Source: an endosymbiont of Escarpia spicata (GTDB lineage: Bacteria; Pseudomonadota; Gammaproteobacteria; Chromatiales; Chromatiaceae). From it: a stretch of 64,000 nt of DNA. The DNA is taken from positions 31,523 to 95,522 of the forward strand of contig QFXE01000011.1 in the NCBI GenBank assembly GCA_003349915.1. Reading direction: 5' to 3'. Position 1 is the stretch's first letter, and each line of letters starts with the position of its first letter. The notes under the pieces were generated by a model that had not been told where the DNA came from, ran no database searches, and saw only the letters and a program-made list of their open reading frames with translations. The translations under genes were made by a program, and so were the position numbers. Below, one piece after another: positions 1 through 8,892 of this stretch.

Positions 1-2
1 GG

Positions 3-1871
3 ATCTATCAATACGCGCTGGTAGACCGACATCACAAACACGACCTGAGCCAGTTACGGTCGATCCAGGACTGGTTCCTCAAGTATGAACTGCAGACCGT
101 GCCAGGGGTGGCGGAGATCGCCACCGTGGGCGGTATGGTGCGGCAGTATCAGGTCGTCTTGAATCCCAACCTGCTGCGCATATACAACATCCCGCTCTCC
201 AAGGTGAAACAGGCCATTCGCGACGGTAATCAAGAGGTCGGCGGGTCGGTGATAGAGCGTGCCGAGGCGGAGCACATGGTCTATGCCACCGGCTACCTGC
301 AAGGGGTGGAGGATCTGCGTGAAATCCCTCTGGGATTGAGTTCCAAGGGTACCCCTATCCTGTTGAAAGACGTGGCCGATATCCGGCTCGGCCCTGAGAT
401 GCGCCGCGGCATCGCTGAGCTTGACGGGCTCGGCGAGGTGGTCGGAGGCATCGTGGTCATGCGCTGGGGGGAGAACGCCCGCACCACCATCGACGGCGTG
501 AAACGCCGACTGGAATCTCTCAAGGCGGGTCTGCCGGAAGGGGTGGAGATTGTCGAGACTTACGACCGCTCCCGGCTGATCGACCAGTCTGTGGATAATC
601 TGCAACAACGGCTGATAGAGGAGTTCATCATCGTCTCCCTGGTCTGTGTGGTGTTCCTCTTCCACCTGCGTACCTCTCTAGTCATCATCCTCAGTCTGCC
701 GGTGGGCATCCTCGCCGCCTTCGGCATCATGCAGTGGCAGGGGATCAACGCCAATATCATGTCCCTGGGCGGTATCGCCATTGCCATAGGCACCATGGTG
801 GACGCTGCCATTGTCATGCTGGAAAACATGCATAAACATGCCGAGCGGGATGGCGCAGGGATCACGGCGCGCGATCGCTGGAAGCAGGTCGAAGCGGCAG
901 CACTCGAGGTTGGTCCACCGCTCTTCTATTCGCTCATCATCCTTACCCTGAGCTTTCTGCCCGTCTTCACCCTGCAGGGTCAGGAGGGACGGCTCTTCTC
1001 TCCTCTCGCCTACACCAAAACCTACGCCATGGCCGCCGCCGCAGGTTTGTCGATCACCCTGGTGCCGGTTCTGATGGGTTATCTCATTCGCGGCCCGCTG
1101 CCCGCGGAGGAGAAAAATCCGATCAATCGCTGGGCCATCCGCGGCTACCGTCCCCTCATCGATATCGCCCTCCGCCACCCTTTTGCGGTCTTCCTGGTCA
1201 GTATCCTGCTGACGCTCACCGCGGTCTGGCCACTCTCCCAGCTGGGCTCGGAGTTCATGCCCGAACTGGATGAGGGCGACCTGATGTATATGCCCACCAC
1301 CTTCCCCGGCCTCTCCATCGGCAAGGCCCAGGAACTGCTGCAACAGACAGACCGCATGATCCGGCAGGTCCCTGAAGTGGAGCGGGTCTTTGGCAAGATC
1401 GGGCGCGCCGAGACCGCCACCGACCCGGCGCCCCTGACCATGATCGAAACCACCATACGCCTCAAGCCGAAGGATCAGTGGCGGCCGGGCATGACCCTGG
1501 AAAAACTCAAGCGGGAACTCGACCAGCGGGTCAATATCCCCGGCGTCACCAACGCCTGGGTGATGCCGATCAAGACCCGTATCGACATGCTCTCCACCGG
1601 CATCAAAACACCGGTGGGGGTGAAGGTGGCCGGACCTGACCTAAAGGTGATCGAAAGAATCGGCGCAGAGATCGAGGAGGTGCTGCGGGAGGTGCCGGGT
1701 ACCGCATCGGCTTTTGCCGAACGGGTCGCCGGGGGGCGCTATTCCCGGGTCGAGATAGACAGGGTACGAGCCGCCCGTTTCGGTCTCAATATCAAGGATG
1801 TTCAGGAGGTGGTCACCACCGCCATCGGCGGCTTGAATGTCGGCGAAGGCTTTAGCTGCCGACGTCGATAA
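3..1871 (+). CDS. cusA: CusA/CzcA-type heavy-metal RND efflux pump, truncated at both ends
   Basis: Inner-membrane RND pump of a tripartite system that exports Cu(I)/Ag(I) or divalent metals using proton influx. The reading frame is open from base 3, giving IYQYALVDR and then DLSQLRSIQDWFLKYEL, a typical CusA porter segment, so the start lies left of the window. Membrane segments flank GTMVDAAIVMLEN, which carries the conserved Asp of the proton relay, and FMPELDEGDLMYMP opens the second periplasmic half. Similarity stops after TTAIGGLNVGE near base 1848. CusA should continue with ~280 more residues (porter subdomain and TM8-12), but seven unrelated residues and a stop follow. A pump lacking its last helices should be inactive. 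Metal specificity cannot be read from this piece. Confidence 0.9.
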   Translation: MYQYALVDRHHKHDLSQLRSIQDWFLKYELQTVPGVAEIATVGGMVRQYQVVLNPNLLRIYNIPLSKVKQAIRDGNQEVGGSVIERAEAEHMVYATGYLQGVEDLREIPLGLSSKGTPILLKDVADIRLGPEMRRGIAELDGLGEVVGGIVVMRWGENARTTIDGVKRRLESLKAGLPEGVEIVETYDRSRLIDQSVDNLQQRLIEEFIIVSLVCVVFLFHLRTSLVIILSLPVGILAAFGIMQWQGINANIMSLGGIAIAIGTMVDAAIVMLENMHKHAERDGAGITARDRWKQVEAAALEVGPPLFYSLIILTLSFLPVFTLQGQEGRLFSPLAYTKTYAMAAAAGLSITLVPVLMGYLIRGPLPAEEKNPINRWAIRGYRPLIDIALRHPFAVFLVSILLTLTAVWPLSQLGSEFMPELDEGDLMYMPTTFPGLSIGKAQELLQQTDRMIRQVPEVERVFGKIGRAETATDPAPLTMIETTIRLKPKDQWRPGMTLEKLKRELDQRVNIPGVTNAWVMPIKTRIDMLSTGIKTPVGVKVAGPDLKVIERIGAEIEEVLREVPGTASAFAERVAGGRYSRVEIDRVRAARFGLNIKDVQEVVTTAIGGLNVGEGFSCRRR

Positions 1872-2876
1872 TCGGTCAGTACCATTATAGAGTTGGACGA
1901 TCTTTTTCCTTTCCGGCTCTGCATTCAGCAGATAACGAGCCACGCCCTCCCCTTCCAGGATCACACCTCTTGAAAAATAGAGGGAGTAGAAGTCCTGATC
2001 AGAATCCACAGGAAGATCGGTGGTCGGAAAGAGACATGGCAGTTGTTCGGCTTCGCAATAGTCGTGAATCGGCCGCCAGTCTCCGTTGACCGCACCGCTG
2101 ACCACTGCAAAAACAGGCTGACTGCTATAGTGTGCGGCCAATTGCTCCGGCCAGGTGCTCTCATGGCCTTTGAGTTCCCAGACATGGTGGCGCCACTTCC
2201 GATAGTTTCCCATGATCCACTTCTTATGCCATGGCGGATTGGCTGACCGTTTACTCTCGTATCGGGTTTCGGTGTTTTTCTGCTGGAAGAAAACCCGCAT
2301 GACATCAAGCAGCGCCTTGCGTTCCGCTTTCGGTAGCCTGTCGGATACGATGGTCGCAAAATGGACCTCGGTTTCGGTGACGCCGGGTGAAGGTTCACTG
2401 GACAACCCCTTCAGGTATTCAAGCAGAACATCAAGTTCCTCTTCCGTCAGCAGATAACGGGGCATATTGGGATCCAACGCAGCACCATTGGCATCGACCC
2501 CTCTGAGGAGGGCTGCCTTCAGCGTCTCGTCATCGTAGGCTGGTCGCAATGTCGGTGCAGCTGGCGGTCGGCTGGTGGGGATCCGTAACGGGTTATAGAG
2601 CAGGTTACCGGTAACTGCCGGCACCACTTGCTGTCCCTCACTGGAACCCATGCCGCTACGCCGGTGGCAGGCGCCACACCTGACCTGCTCACCGGTAACC
2701 TTGACGTCACCCTGAATATAAGCGGTCATCGACTTCCCTGACGGCAGCACCCCCTCCAAGAACATCCTGCGGCCAAGTTCTCTCGGATCCACATCGTCAG
2801 CCAAAACAAATTGGGCCTGAATCAGCAATAATAGCGGTAGCAGGCCCAGTGAAAAAAACAGCGTTGGTTTATACAT
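1641..2876 (-). CDS. Monoheme cytochrome c fused to a type 1 periplasmic-binding domain, 3' truncated
   Basis: Exported protein with a signal peptide (MYKPTLFFSLGLLPLLLLIQ to VLADD), one c-type heme motif (CGACH) in a short cytochrome domain, then from about residue 165 a Leu/Ile/Val-binding-protein-like region (VHFATIVSDRLPKAERKAL; FAVVSGAV). Proteins with this layout usually sit beside periplasmic electron-transfer genes. The ATG at 2876 is preferred over the TTG one codon upstream. It starts 22 nt after the SCO stop, so co-transcription is likely. The authentic sequence ends near 1837-1848, where the frame runs into the antisense strand of cusA; the listed end at 1641 is only the next stop codon. 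About one third of the binding domain is missing. The ligand is unknown. Confidence 0.7.
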   Translation of the reverse strand: MYKPTLFFSLGLLPLLLLIQAQFVLADDVDPRELGRRMFLEGVLPSGKSMTAYIQGDVKVTGEQVRCGACHRRSGMGSSEGQQVVPAVTGNLLYNPLRIPTSRPPAAPTLRPAYDDETLKAALLRGVDANGAALDPNMPRYLLTEEELDVLLEYLKGLSSEPSPGVTETEVHFATIVSDRLPKAERKALLDVMRVFFQQKNTETRYESKRSANPPWHKKWIMGNYRKWRHHVWELKGHESTWPEQLAAHYSSQPVFAVVSGAVNGDWRPIHDYCEAEQLPCLFPTTDLPVDSDQDFYSLYFSRGVILEGEGVARYLLNAEPERKKIVQLYNGTDRLSTSAAKAFADIQAADGGGDHLLNILDIETETGGSYPVYLDPGIAPPGDPFGKSRCGTRHLPQHLLDLCADSFDHL

Positions 2877-2901
2877 CAATAAAAGTTATCTCGCGGCTTC
2901 T

Positions 2902-3684
2902 TCAACGTGAAACCAGTTGCTCATACTCCTTGACGATATCGTCAGCACTGGCAATTCCCTCAATCCTGACCCAGGGTGAATCTCCATCAGCCCGCAGGAA
3001 GGTCAGGGGTTCGTGACTCATCTTCGTACCCCGGTAGGCATCGAAAGCCTTCTCGATAGCGATGATGTCTTCAACCTGGCCGGTCAAAAACCGCCATTGA
3101 TCATCCGCTCCATAGAGACGGGGATACTCATTCAATTTCTCTGGCGTATCATATTCCGGATCGATGGAGATCGAAACCATTGTCACATTCCGGCTCTCGG
3201 ATCCCAACGACTCCCGAACCTGGCTAAAGGTTGCAGACAACACGGGACAGATAGTGGTGCATGTGGTGAAGATGAAATTCAGCATCACCGGCTTGTCACC
3301 CTCCAGTTCTGTGACAAGCGATGTGGACTGACCATCCATGGAGACCAGCTCACGCTCCGGCATCCGGTAATTATGCTCTGTACGTCTGTAGCCCTTGGAA
3401 TTGGCGATAACCTGACGATAACGGAGCTGGTTCTCCTCGCTCCGAACGCCACCAATGATTGTGGGAAACTCACGCTCTTTGGCAGCCGCCTCCCCTTGGG
3501 CGTGAAAGGCGCAATCCGGCTTCAGGGTTGCTGCGACACTATCCGCACGCACATCGTACAGCGACAGCAGGCCGTTTGCCGATGACACTGTGGAAACCAT
3601 GCCGAAACTCAATAGTCCAGCTAAGAGTAACGTCCTGAATCCGCCGCCCATCAATTTTACCGCGCCCAATCTAATTCCTGTCAT
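2902..3684 (-). CDS. SCO1/SenC/PrrC-family copper chaperone
   Basis: 260-residue thioredoxin-fold protein of the SCO family, which delivers copper to CuA centres or acts as a periplasmic thiol reductase. An N-terminal hydrophobic segment (residues ~17-35) serves as signal or anchor. The copper site is visible: Cys142 and Cys146 in TTCTTICP and a His at 224 in KMSHEPLTF. The ATG at 3684 is chosen because AGGAGA lies 6 nt upstream. It is followed after 17 nt of untranslated sequence by the cytochrome/binding-protein gene. A copper chaperone fits the neighbouring multicopper oxidases. Oddity: no stop codon separates it from the upstream giant gene, so in the given sequence the giant protein's tail reads straight into SCO. 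Confidence 0.9.
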   Translation of the reverse strand: MTGIRLGAVKLMGGGFRTLLLAGLLSFGMVSTVSSANGLLSLYDVRADSVAATLKPDCAFHAQGEAAAKEREFPTIIGGVRSEENQLRYRQVIANSKGYRRTEHNYRMPERELVSMDGQSTSLVTELEGDKPVMLNFIFTTCTTICPVLSATFSQVRESLGSESRNVTMVSISIDPEYDTPEKLNEYPRLYGADDQWRFLTGQVEDIIAIEKAFDAYRGTKMSHEPLTFLRADGDSPWVRIEGIASADDIVKEYEQLVSR

Positions 3685-4399
3685 CGACTCTCTCCTGATG
3701 TTCCGTAGCCATACCCCTAGCAGCAAGACCAATAACCAGCCTCCGATGCCACCACCGCCACCCGAAGAAGTCTGGGGCGTCGTGGGTGTCGAAGTGGGCA
3801 CGATAGCAACGCCGCCGGGATCCTCGATCTCGCCGTTGGCACTACCGTCAAAGTCATTGCGACCTCCATCCTCTATCAGCAGTTGTACGCAGAAGTGCCC
3901 TTCATGCAGTCCGGCAATATAAGTCACATCCCCCGGAGCCGGGCAAATTCCCAACCCTCCCGGTGCTGAGGAGACGCTGTTTCTGTCATCAACCACGAAG
4001 TCGTGCCAGCCCACATCATCGGAATAGAGACGGTAGACCGCGTTGGCCGGAATCGCCTCATGCACAGGTATGACGACACGTACCGACTGACCGACATAGG
4101 CAAGTCCTTTGATTTCGAACTCGAAGATACCGCCTACATGAGTGTAGGCATCCTGCGGATCCGCGACACCGCCACCGGAATTGTTGACCCGATCAATGAA
4201 CTCCTGCTCATCCAGGTCGGCAGAGTAGTCTTCATCTCTGATCTTCTCATCGGAGAGCTCCAGCTTAAGACCAGGCTCTGTGATCAGCAGGAAGTCATCA
4301 GGATCTCCATTCTGACCGGCGAGGATATAGTCGTCGTCATGGGGATCGAGATAATCCGGGATGCCGTCTTCATCCTCATCTTCATCGCCTTCATCTAAA
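3685..4399 (-). CDS. C-terminal part of giant Calx-beta protein: acidic stretch, anchor-type domain, GlyGly-CTERM-like tail
   Basis: Fourth and last piece of the frameshifted giant gene. It begins with a very acidic Asp/Glu run (DEGDEDEDEDGIPDYLDP, resembling thrombospondin-3/calcium-binding spacers). A domain matching the 'choice-of-anchor U' type follows (IPANAVYRLYSDD ... APGDVTYIAGLHEGHFCVQL). It ends with SSGGGGGIGGWLLVLLLGVW and then basic residues RNIRRES: a Gly-rich motif, one hydrophobic helix and a basic end, as in GlyGly-CTERM sorting signals processed by rhombosortase after T2SS export. No in-frame stop is present before the SCO ATG. A one-base shift would give the classical ATGA stop/start overlap. 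The frame differs from the preceding piece by one base at the AAA run 4397-4399. Confidence 0.75.
3691..3696 (-). promoter_or_regulatory. Shine-Dalgarno of the SCO gene inside the upstream reading frame
   Basis: The minus strand reads AGGAGA, then GAGTCG, then ATG. This is a strong ribosome-binding site with a 6-nt spacer. It decides the SCO start and argues that SCO is normally made as a separate protein even though the upstream frame has no stop before it. Confidence 0.7.
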
Positions 4400-7191
4400 G
4401 TCGCTGGCACCATCGCTGTCGGAGTCAGAATCATCGTCGTCGAAAATCATGGCAGATGCACGCACTCTGATCGACTTATCTACCGTGATGGTATCGCCGG
4501 CGGAATCGGTCACACTGACCACCACCTTGTAGGCTCCCTCCATCAAACCCGACGGATCAAAGACAACGGTATTGTGCTGCGCCCCAGGCTGTAGAGCCAG
4601 TCCGTTATCGCTTTGACTCCAGTCGTAGACGCGGGTGTCAGCCGGATTAGGGTCGTTCACTACTGCAGTGACTGTCACTTGGCCCGCATCACCAAATACC
4701 GTGGCTGTGGTCGTATTGTTCTGCGATCCGGTAATGCTGACCACAGGAGGCAGGTTCATCTCATCCACATTCACATTGACGGTATGTATGTTATTCGCAC
4801 CGAAGGTGGCATTGGCACCCACATCCATCAGCGTAACCTCTACCCTCGCGACACCGGCATTCTGAATCAGATATTGAATATTCGCCTGATTCGAAGGCAC
4901 TGCGGCGGCGGCGATGTTAACTGATCCAGTAGTTTGCGCCACTATCCCGTCGGCCGCGTCAAAGTCCGTGATCTGATAGCCGATCACTACCGGATACTCG
5001 GGCGCATCGCCGATAAGAAAGACGGGGATGTCAACCGTCGATCCAGGGTTTGCCACTTGGTCGACACCGAAATTGACCATGGGCAACACATCAACCGTCT
5101 GTACTTCAGACGCCATATTTGAACTGCTGTCCATGGCGCGCCATGTGATCAGATGACGTCCCGGAGCAAATGGCCCGGTCAAATCAGCCACTGGAGTCAC
5201 AGCACCATCGACATCATCCACCGCTGTCACCACCCCAAGATCAACCGAAGTAAACGGTCCCGTTGAGGGAACGGAAATCACCGGTTCCTGAATCGTGATG
5301 ACCGGTGCAACCCCGTCATCGTCATCGGTGATGGTCACAGAGGCTGAGGCCAGACCCAGGGCTACATCCACCGGATTGGAGAGATTCAGAGTGAAGGTCT
5401 CACTCGACTCTGGGGTCGTGTCATCGATTGGTGTCAGTGTGACTGTCTTGCTCAGTTCACCGTCAAGGAAGGTCAGGGTGCCGCTGAGAGCCGTGTAGTC
5501 ACCAGGCGCGGTGGCAGTGCCATCCGTCGTGGCATAGTCAATGCTTACCGTACCGTCCGAACCACCGGTGCGGTCCACGGTCAGCGTAACAGCGGGACCA
5601 CTCTCGGAAAGGGTAGCAGTGGCGCTGCTCAGGTCCAGGGTACCGGCACTGCGTGGATCATCATCGGTGATGGTCACTGTGGCAGTGGCCAGGCCCAGGG
5701 ATGCATCCACCGCATTGCTCAGGGTCAGGGTGAAGGTCTCACTGGGTTCCCAGCTCGCATCATCGATTGGGGTCAGCGGGATCGTCTTGCTGGTCTCTCC
5801 GTTGAGGAAGATCAGGGTACCGTTGATGGCAGTGTAATCACCAGACGCGGTGGCAGTGCCATCCGCCGTTGCGTAGTCGACTGTTACCGTGCCGTCAGAG
5901 CCACCAGTACGGTTCACGGTCATGATCATCGCTGGACCGCTCTCTGGCAGGGTCACTGTAGTGCTGTTCAGGGCCAGGGTGCCTGCATTTCGCGTATCGT
6001 CATCACTGATGGTTACTGTGGCAATAGCCAGACCCAGGGATGCATCCACCGCATTGCTCAGGGTCAGGGTGAAGTCTTCACTTGGCTCCCAAACGGCATC
6101 ACCAGTTGGACTCAAGGTCAGGGTCTTACTCAACTCACCATCAAGGAAGGTCAAGGTACCGTTGATGGCAGTGTAGTCACCAGGCGCAGTGGCTGTACCA
6201 TCTGCTGTGGCGTAGTCGACCGATACCGTGCCGTCAGAGCCGCCTGTACGATCTACAGTCAGCGTGACAGCGGGACCACTCTCTGACAGGGTCGCAGTGG
6301 CACTGCTTAGGGCCAGGGTGCCTGAAGTCCGTGTATCGTCATCGGTGATGGTTACCGTCGCAGTGACCAGTCCCAGGGTGGCATCCACTGGATTGGAGAG
6401 GGTCAGGGTGAAGTCTTCACTCGGCTCCCAGGTCGTGTCATCGATGGGGGTCAGCGTAACTGTCTTGCTGGTCTCTCCATTGAGGAAGATCAGGGTGCCG
6501 TTGAGAGCTGTGTAGTCACCCGGAGCGGTGGCAGTGCCATCCGTCGTGGCATAGCCCACAGTCACGGTACCGTCAGAACCACCAGTGCGGTTCACGGTCA
6601 GAATCGCCGCAGGACCACTCTCTGGCAGGGTCACTGTAGTGCTGTTCAGGGCCAGTGTACCTGCATTGCGGACATCGTCATCGGTAATGGTCACCGTGGT
6701 ACTGGTCTGTCCGCCCAAGGTGGCATCCACCGGATTGGCCAGGGTCATGGTGAAGTCTTCACTTGGCTCCCAGGTTGTGTCATCGATTGAGGTCAGTGTG
6801 ACTGTCTTGCTCGTTTCTCCGTTGAGGAAGGTCAGGGTGCCGCTGAGGGCGGTGTAGTCACCGGTCGCTGTGGCAGTGCCATCCGTCGTGGCATAGTCCA
6901 CGCTTACCGTACCATCCGAACCGCCAGTGCGGTTCACAGTCATGATTACCGCCGGACCGCCCTCGGACAGGGTTGCAGTGGGGCTGCTCAGGGCCAGGGT
7001 GCCCGCATGGCGCGGATCGTCATCGGTGATAGTTACCGTGGTGCTGGTCTGGGCACCCAGGGTGGCATCCACTGGATTGGAGAGGGCCAGGGTGAAGTCT
7101 TCACTCGGCTCCCAGGTCGTGTCATCGGTTGGAGTCAGTATGACTGTCTTGCTGGTCTCTCCATTGAGGAAGATCAGGGTGCCGTTGAGAG
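4400..7191 (-). CDS. Giant Calx-beta protein, third piece (half of repeat 10, repeats 11-15, HYR- and PKD-like domains)
   Basis: Continues the giant gene after the 10-bp duplication. It contains the second half of Calx-beta repeat 10 and repeats 11-15, each ending VTITDDD. An HYR-like domain follows (GVAPVITIQEPV ... GRHLITWRAMDSSSNMASE), then a beta-rich domain of ~110 residues, a PKD-like domain (NLPPVVSITGS ... VVVSVTDSAGDTI), and an Asp/Ser run (DDDDSDSDSDGASD). Translation then leaves the true frame at the AAA run 4397-4399 and stops. Removing one T from the minus-strand TTT restores ...ASDLDEGDEDE and joins the acidic stretch of the last piece. Calx-beta and PKD domains are extracellular calcium-binding or adhesive modules. 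Confidence 0.8.
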
Positions 7192-7203
7192 CTGTTGAGA
7201 GCT
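7184..7203. repeat. 10-bp tandem duplication causing a frameshift
   Basis: gttgagagct occurs twice in direct succession (7184-7193 and 7194-7203). The homologous position of the next repeat (about 6500-6520) has it once. The extra 10 bp shifts the giant gene by one base and ends translation of the upstream piece. Confidence 0.9.
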
Positions 7204-8892
7204 GTGTAGTCACCCGGAGCGGTGGCAGTGCCATCCGTCGTGGCATAGTCCACGCTTACCGTACCGTCCGAACCACCAGTGCGGTTCACGGTCATGTTCA
7301 CCGCAGGACCACTTTCCGACAAGGTCACTGTAGTGCTGTTCAGGGCCAGGGTACCGGCACTGCGAGCATCGTCATCGGTGATGGTGACCGTGGTGCTGGT
7401 CTGGGCGCCAAGGGCGGCATCCACCACATTGCTCAGGGTCACCGTGAAGTCTTCACTCGGCTCCCAGGTCGTGTCGTTGATCAGGGTCAGCGGGATCGTC
7501 TTGCTGGTCTCCCCGTGCAGGAAGTTCAGCGTGCCACTGACCGCAATGTAGTCACCAGGTGAAGCAGCAGTACCGTTTGCAGTGGCGTAGTCAACAGATA
7601 CCGGACCATCGGTGCCACCGGTGCGGCTTACCGTCAGTGTGATGCCGCCAGCGGCATTCTCCGCAACGCTCTCCGTAGCAGTACTCAGGGCCAGGGTACC
7701 GGCATTGCGGGTGTCGTCATCGGTGATGGTTACCGTGGTGGTGGACAAGCCCAGACTGGCATCAACCACATTACCCAGAGTCAGGGTAAAGGTCTCACTC
7801 GGCTCCCAAGTCGCATCATTGGCCGGAGTCAACGTCAGAGTCTTGCTCAGTTCACCATTGAGGAAGGTCAGTGTGCCGTTGAGCGCAGTGTAGTCTCCCG
7901 GTGCTGCGGCGGTACCATCTGCTGTGGCGTAGTCGACCGTTACGGTGCCGTCAGAGCCGCCCGTACGATCTACAGTCAATGTGATAGCGGGGCCACTCTC
8001 CGACAGGGTTGCAGTCGCACTGCTAAGGGCCAGGGTGCCTGAAGTCCGTGTATCGTCATCGGTGATGGTTACCGTGGTGCTGGTCTGGGTGCCAAGGGTG
8101 GCATCCACCACATTGCTCAGGGTCACGGTGAAGTCTTCACTCAGCTCCCAAACGGTGTCGCTGGTTGGAGTCAGCGGGATCGTCTTGCTGATCTCTCCTT
8201 CGAGGAATGTAAGAGTACCGTTGATAGCCGTGTAGTCGCCCGGCGCATTGGCGGTGCCATCTGCCGTGGCGTAATCAACCGTTACCGTGCCGTCAGAGCC
8301 GCCCGTACGATCTACGGTCACTGTGATAGCGGGACCACCCTCCGACAGGGTCGCAGTCGCACTGCTCAGGGCCAGGGTACCGGCATTGCGAGGATCGTCA
8401 TCGGTGATGGTGACGGTCGTAGTGGCCTGTCCCAGGGATGCATCCACCACATTGCTCAGGGTCACGGTGAAATCTTCACTCGGCTCCCAGGTCGTGTCGT
8501 TGGTCAGGGTCAGCGGGATTGTCTTGCTGGTCTCGCCATCGAGGAAGTCCAGCGTGCCACTGGCCGCAGTGTAGTCACCAGGTGAAGCGGCTGTACCGTT
8601 TGCAGTGGCGTAGTCAACAGATACCGGACCATCGGTGCCACCGGTACGGCTTACCGTCAGTGTGATACCACCCGCTGCGTTCTCCGCAACGCTCTCGGTT
8701 GCAGTACTCAGGGCCAGGGCGCCCGCACTACGCGGATCGTCATCGGTGATGGTGACCGTAGTGCTGGTCTGGGCACCCAGGGTGGCATCCACCACATTGC
8801 TCAGGGTCACCGTGAAATCTTCACTCGGTTCCCAAACGGTGTCGTTGGTCAGGGTCAGCGGGATCGTCTTGCTCAGTTCACCATCGAGAAAG
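7192..8892 (-). CDS. Giant Calx-beta protein, second piece (rest of repeat 5 to half of repeat 10)
   Basis: Middle piece of the giant gene, all Calx-beta repeats of ~114 residues (for example AGTLALSSATATLSESGPA ... GDYTALNGTLTFLNGE ... WEPSE.FTLTLSNVVDA ... VTITDDD). Its frame joins the upstream piece if one T is restored at about 8893, where AAAGGCAGGG stands against AAAGGTCAGGG in the sister repeats. It leaves the frame at the 10-bp duplication at 7184-7203 and would stop at 7122 after unrelated residues. No start codon with a ribosome-binding site is seen at its head, so it is not an independent gene. The repeats are expected to fold as Ca2+-binding beta-sandwiches outside the cell. Confidence 0.8.

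Noticed and set aside
2902..4434. A genuine fusion of a calcium-binding surface protein with SCO
   Set aside because: A strong ribosome-binding site and start lie at the SCO head, and a GlyGly-CTERM tail must be C-terminal, so two genes with a lost or misread stop are more likely.
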